Of a stretch of DNA of 9,106 bases, positions 7,614 to 9,106 are shown in pieces. The position numbers and the translations under genes were made by a program. Origin of the DNA: Paludibacter sp. (GTDB lineage: Bacteria; Bacteroidota; Bacteroidia; Bacteroidales; Paludibacteraceae); NCBI GenBank assembly GCA_028705705.1, contig JAQWCZ010000066.1, positions 1-9,106 on the forward strand. Reading direction: 5' to 3'. Below the pieces are notes generated by a model that worked only from the letters and a program-made list of their open reading frames with translations, made no database searches and was not told where the DNA came from. Within the stretch, counting starts at the first letter, position 1. Each line of letters opens with the position of its first letter.

Positions 7614-7655
7614 GTCTAAAGTCTAAAGTCTAAAGTCTAAAGTCTAAAGTCTAAA
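7614..7655. repeat. Perfect heptamer array (GTCTAAA) x 6
   Basis: Six exact copies of GTCTAAA run from 7614 to 7655, preceded by AAA. The array lies in the spacer between the sufS stop (7575-7577) and sufE. Because seven is not a multiple of three, a stop codon recurs every 21 bases in all six frames, so it is non-coding. Perfect copies suggest recent slippage or active maintenance, and copy number is likely to vary between strains. Confidence 0.95.
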
Positions 7656-7691
7656 ATGACTTAAATGGTTTAAATGTTTAAAAGTTTAAAT
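7656..7691 (+). repeat. Degenerate 9-bp ATG...TAA repeat leading into sufE
   Basis: Directly after the heptamers come ATGACTTAA (7656-7664), ATGGTTTAA (7665-7673) and ATGTTTAAA (7674-7682), then AGTTTAAAT (7683-7691) before the ATG at 7692. The first two units are minimal start-codon-stop ORFs. In the third, a one-base difference removes the in-frame TAA, so its ATG becomes a possible upstream sufE start. All four ATGs (7656, 7665, 7674, 7692) are in the same frame. Confidence 0.7.
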
Positions 7692-8120
7692 ATGGTATCA
7701 ATCAATCAGATACAGGATGAAATTATAGAAGATTTTGCGCAGTTCGATGACTGGATGGATAAATACGCTCTGTTAATCGATTTGGGTAATTCTTTGGAAC
7801 CTATAGATGACCAATATAAAGTTCCTCAGAACATCATCGAAGGATGTCAGAGCCGGGTTTGGCTTGCTGCAGAACTGAATGGTGATGGTAGGATTGTTTA
7901 CAAAGCAGAGAGCGATGCCATTTTGGTAAAGGGTATCGTTGCTTTGTTGTTGCGGTTGTTTTCGGGCAGGACTCCTGATGAAATTCTAAACGCAGACTTG
8001 TATTTTGTTGAGAAAATAGGCCTACGCGAACACCTTTCACCTACCCGTTCCAATGGTTTGCTGGCCATGATCAAGCAGATAAAGCTGTACGCGCTGGCGT
8101 ATAAATCGAAAATGGGATAA
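7692..8120 (+). CDS. sufE: Sulfur acceptor protein SufE
   Basis: SufE accepts the persulfide sulfur from SufS on a cysteine, boosts SufS turnover and hands the sulfur to the SufBCD scaffold. The start chosen gives 142 residues, close to the usual 138-145. The family pattern is plain: an N-terminal helix (INQIQDEIIEDF, 4-15), FDDWMDKYALLIDLG (18-32), EGCQSRVWL (50-58) with the acceptor cysteine C52, AILVKGIVALLLRLFSG (76-92), and a C-terminal SPTRSNGLLAMIKQI (116-130). C52 nearly matches C51 of E. coli SufE. An in-frame ATG at 7674 would add MFKSLN, but those codons belong to the 9-bp repeat before the gene, so I prefer 7692. It is probably co-transcribed with sufS unless the repeat-filled spacer holds a separate start. 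It converges on the RRM gene. Confidence 0.95.
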   Translation: MVSINQIQDEIIEDFAQFDDWMDKYALLIDLGNSLEPIDDQYKVPQNIIEGCQSRVWLAAELNGDGRIVYKAESDAILVKGIVALLLRLFSGRTPDEILNADLYFVEKIGLREHLSPTRSNGLLAMIKQIKLYALAYKSKMG

Positions 8121-8122
8121 AT

Positions 8123-8158
8123 ATTATGTAGGGCGCAAGCATTGCGCCCCTACATAAT
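8123..8158. terminator. GC-rich hairpin between convergent sufE and RRM gene
   Basis: ATTATGTAGGGCGCAA (8123-8138) pairs with TTGCGCCCCTACATAAT (8142-8158) across a 3-base GCA loop, giving a 16-bp stem with one bulged base. It starts two bases after the sufE stop and ends 26 bases from the RRM stop, so it could end both transcripts. The U-tract is poor: on the plus strand ATTTTTATT follows after about seven bases. Its GC content contrasts with the surrounding AT-rich DNA, and it could instead be a dispersed palindromic element serving as a transcript end. Confidence 0.65.
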
Positions 8159-8184
8159 TATCCATTTTTATTGTTCGGGGCTGA

Positions 8185-8490
8185 TTAATATCTTCTTCTG
8201 TTATAACCACCACCATTGCCGCCACGATTGTTGTAATCGCTTCTTTCGGCTTTCGGACGGGCTACGTTCACGGTAATGGTTTTACCTTCAAAATCTGTGT
8301 TGTTCAATTCGTCGATTGCTTTCTGACCTTCGGCATCATTCGGCATTTCTACAAAACCGAAACCTCTTGATCTTCCGGTTTCTCTGTCGGTGATTACATT
8401 GGCTGAGGTAACTTCACCATAACCTGCGAATAAATTCTGTAAGCTATCAGCGCTTGTTCCGTAGCTTAAATTTGATACATAAATGTTCAT
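8185..8490 (-). CDS. Small RRM-domain RNA-binding protein
   Basis: A 101-residue protein made of a single RNA recognition motif plus a short disordered tail. RNP2 is IYVSNL (3-8) and RNP1 is RGFGFVEM (42-49), with the aromatic residues that stack on RNA bases (Y4, F44, F46) intact. The linker ITDRETGRSRG and the final strand KTITVNVARP (70-79) fit the family. The tail (about 80-101) is rich in Gly, Asn and Arg and ends in YNRRRY, like glycine-rich RNA-binding proteins. Related small RRM proteins are abundant in Bacteroidota and cyanobacteria, and in Bacteroides some act as post-transcriptional regulators. It lies 33 bases behind the cold-shock gene on the same strand, so both are probably made from one message. 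I see no separate good promoter. Confidence 0.95.
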   Translation of the reverse strand: MNIYVSNLSYGTSADSLQNLFAGYGEVTSANVITDRETGRSRGFGFVEMPNDAEGQKAIDELNNTDFEGKTITVNVARPKAERSDYNNRGGNGGGYNRRRY

Positions 8491-8523
8491 TTGTTTGTTT
8501 TTAAAATTGTGAAATATTGATTG

Positions 8524-8964
8524 TTAGTCTTTTACCTGTGTGATGTTGATCGCGTTCATACCTTTCTGACCACGCTCTGTTTGAAATGTTACAAGATTTC
8601 CCTCTGCAATATCAGCCGGTGCGACACTGATGTGAAAAAAGTATTTTTCTGTGCTGTTGATGTCCTTGATGAAACCATATCCTTTTTCCGAGTTGAAATG
8701 TTCGACTCTTCCTCTCATCAGCACTTCTTCCTGATCTTCTTTTTTAGGCGTTGAAACAGAGATGTTTGCCACATCAATTTTTTGCTTTTTCCCTGGATCA
8801 GGGGGTGTAGTGGTAATGTTCCCGTTTTCATCTACATAAGCGATCATATCTTCAAAAGAAGAACTCCCGCCGCTTGCTTTACGTTCTTCTTTACGTTTTT
8901 GTTTTTCGAGTTTTTTACCCTGTTTTTTCTTTTCTAATTCTTTTTTGTTGTACGAAATGGCCAT
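8524..8964 (-). CDS. Cold-shock-domain protein with basic N-terminal extension
   Basis: A 146-residue protein in two parts. Residues 1-30 are almost entirely Lys, Glu, Gln and Arg (KKELEKKKQGKKLEKQKRK at 7-25), likely a charged helix or coiled coil. A low-complexity linker (31-80) contains SGGSSS, a conserved-looking FEDMIAYVDENGNITTTPPDP (37-57) and Pro/Lys stretches. Residues 83-145 are a cold-shock domain: GRVEHFNSEKGYGFIKD (85-101) contains RNP1, and YFFHIS (108-113) is RNP2, with the nucleic-acid-stacking aromatics present. Typical CspA is only about 70 residues, so this is the extended form common in Bacteroidota. It would bind single-stranded RNA or DNA and may melt RNA structures. The RRM gene follows directly. 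The 5' spacer has no convincing promoter match but includes an imperfect hairpin. Confidence 0.95.
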   Translation of the reverse strand: MAISYNKKELEKKKQGKKLEKQKRKEERKASGGSSSFEDMIAYVDENGNITTTPPDPGKKQKIDVANISVSTPKKEDQEEVLMRGRVEHFNSEKGYGFIKDINSTEKYFFHISVAPADIAEGNLVTFQTERGQKGMNAINITQVKD

Positions 8965-9013
8965 TAATATATTGTTTTAAAACTTGATCTGATAAGCAAG
9001 TCAGGATTTGGTC

Positions 9014-9045
9014 AACGAAAATGCACGGAAAAATGCAATTTCGTT
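9014..9045. other. Imperfect 12-bp stem-loop upstream of the cold-shock gene
   Basis: AACGAAAATGCA (9014-9025) can pair with TGCAATTTCGTT (9034-9045), 11 of 12 positions matching, around an 8-base loop. It lies 50-81 bases before the cold-shock start. It could be a structured 5' leader of that gene or the end of a preceding minus-strand gene. There is no U-tract on either side to mark it as a terminator. Confidence 0.45.
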
Positions 9046-9052
9046 TTGAAGC

Positions 9053-9066
9053 CTGATAACTGATAA
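9053..9066. repeat. Heptamer direct repeat CTGATAA x 2
   Basis: Two exact adjacent copies, 9053-9059 and 9060-9066, with a further isolated copy at 8989-8995 closer to the cold-shock gene. Short enough to be chance on its own, but it has the same 7-bp period as the arrays at 2573 and 7614. Confidence 0.5.
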
Positions 9067-9067
9067 A

Positions 9068-9106
9068 TTAAACAAGAAAGTTGAAGTTGATGTCGATTTT
9101 TACGAT
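9068..9106 (-). CDS. Possible C-terminal tail of a gene entering from the right edge
   Basis: One minus-strand frame reads twelve codons, IVKIDINFNFLV, from the right edge to a TAA at 9070-9068. The alternating polar/hydrophobic pattern with Phe near the end resembles the final strand of an outer-membrane beta-barrel, and the stop is followed by the stem-loop at 9014-9045. Twelve codons are far too few to be sure; another minus-strand frame also stays open for longer here. Confidence 0.2.
   Translation of the reverse strand: MVKIDINFNFLV

Noticed and set aside
7614..7655. CRISPR-like array
   Set aside because: The units are 7 bp, contiguous and without spacers, so this is a simple tandem repeat and no cas gene is near.
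8521..8754. 77-codon plus-strand frame opposite the cold-shock-domain gene
   Set aside because: It is antisense to the RNP1 and RNP2 motifs of a clear cold-shock domain, and its Phe/Cys-rich translation is an artefact of that.
8986..9013. E. coli-like promoter (TTGACC ... TATCAG on the minus strand) before the cold-shock gene
   Set aside because: The spacing is only 15 bases and the second box does not fit TAnnTTTG, so it is not convincing for a Bacteroidota sigma factor.

Overview
The window looks like a chromosomal segment of a Bacteroidota genome, probably order Bacteroidales. The evidence is moderate to low GC, A-rich leaders without clear Shine-Dalgarno sequences, promoter elements of the Bacteroidota sigma-A type (TTG-N19-TAnnTTTG), a secreted protein with a beta-rich architecture typical of that phylum, and the gene order ftsX - DUF3098 - uppP. 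The genes are mostly conserved housekeeping and envelope functions. I see no phage, insertion sequence, CRISPR array, tRNA, rRNA or recognisable defence system.

Layout. Positions 1-1376 (minus) hold the first 458 codons of a large secreted, adhesin-like protein that runs off the left edge. A very good promoter for it lies at 1461-1490. Positions 1532-6090 (minus) hold an envelope cluster, in transcription order: a YfhO-family polytopic membrane protein, ftsX, a small DUF3098 two-helix membrane protein, and uppP. The last two overlap by 4 bases. Divergent from this cluster, positions 6348-8120 (plus) carry sufS and sufE, the cysteine desulfurase and sulfur-transfer protein pair. On the right, positions 8185-8964 (minus) encode a cold-shock-domain protein followed by a small RRM RNA-binding protein, probably as one transcript converging on sufE. 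The last 40 bases may be the tail of another minus-strand gene. No gene-free stretch exceeds 300 bases; the longest is the 257-base divergent spacer at 6091-6347.

How the genes work together. FtsX (division-linked control of cell-wall hydrolysis), UppP (recycling of the undecaprenyl carrier) and the YfhO-like protein (possible GT-C type envelope glycosyltransferase) all act in the inner membrane on envelope building, and DUF3098 is embedded among them. SufS and SufE mobilise sulfur from cysteine for Fe-S cluster assembly. The cold-shock and RRM proteins are both single-strand RNA binders and may act together on mRNA.

The most unusual content is between the genes. Most spacers carry a different short tandem or palindromic repeat: ACGGTCA and AACCCACT behind ftsX, a 9-bp ACAGGATTT array with an inverted copy behind the YfhO gene, a double palindrome in the sufS leader, (GTCTAAA)x6 plus a 9-bp ATG...TAA array in the sufE leader, a GC-rich hairpin between convergent genes, and CTGATAA x2 at the right. 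The sufE leader is the most striking, because its 9-bp units form two start-stop mini-ORFs in frame with and abutting the possible sufE starts.
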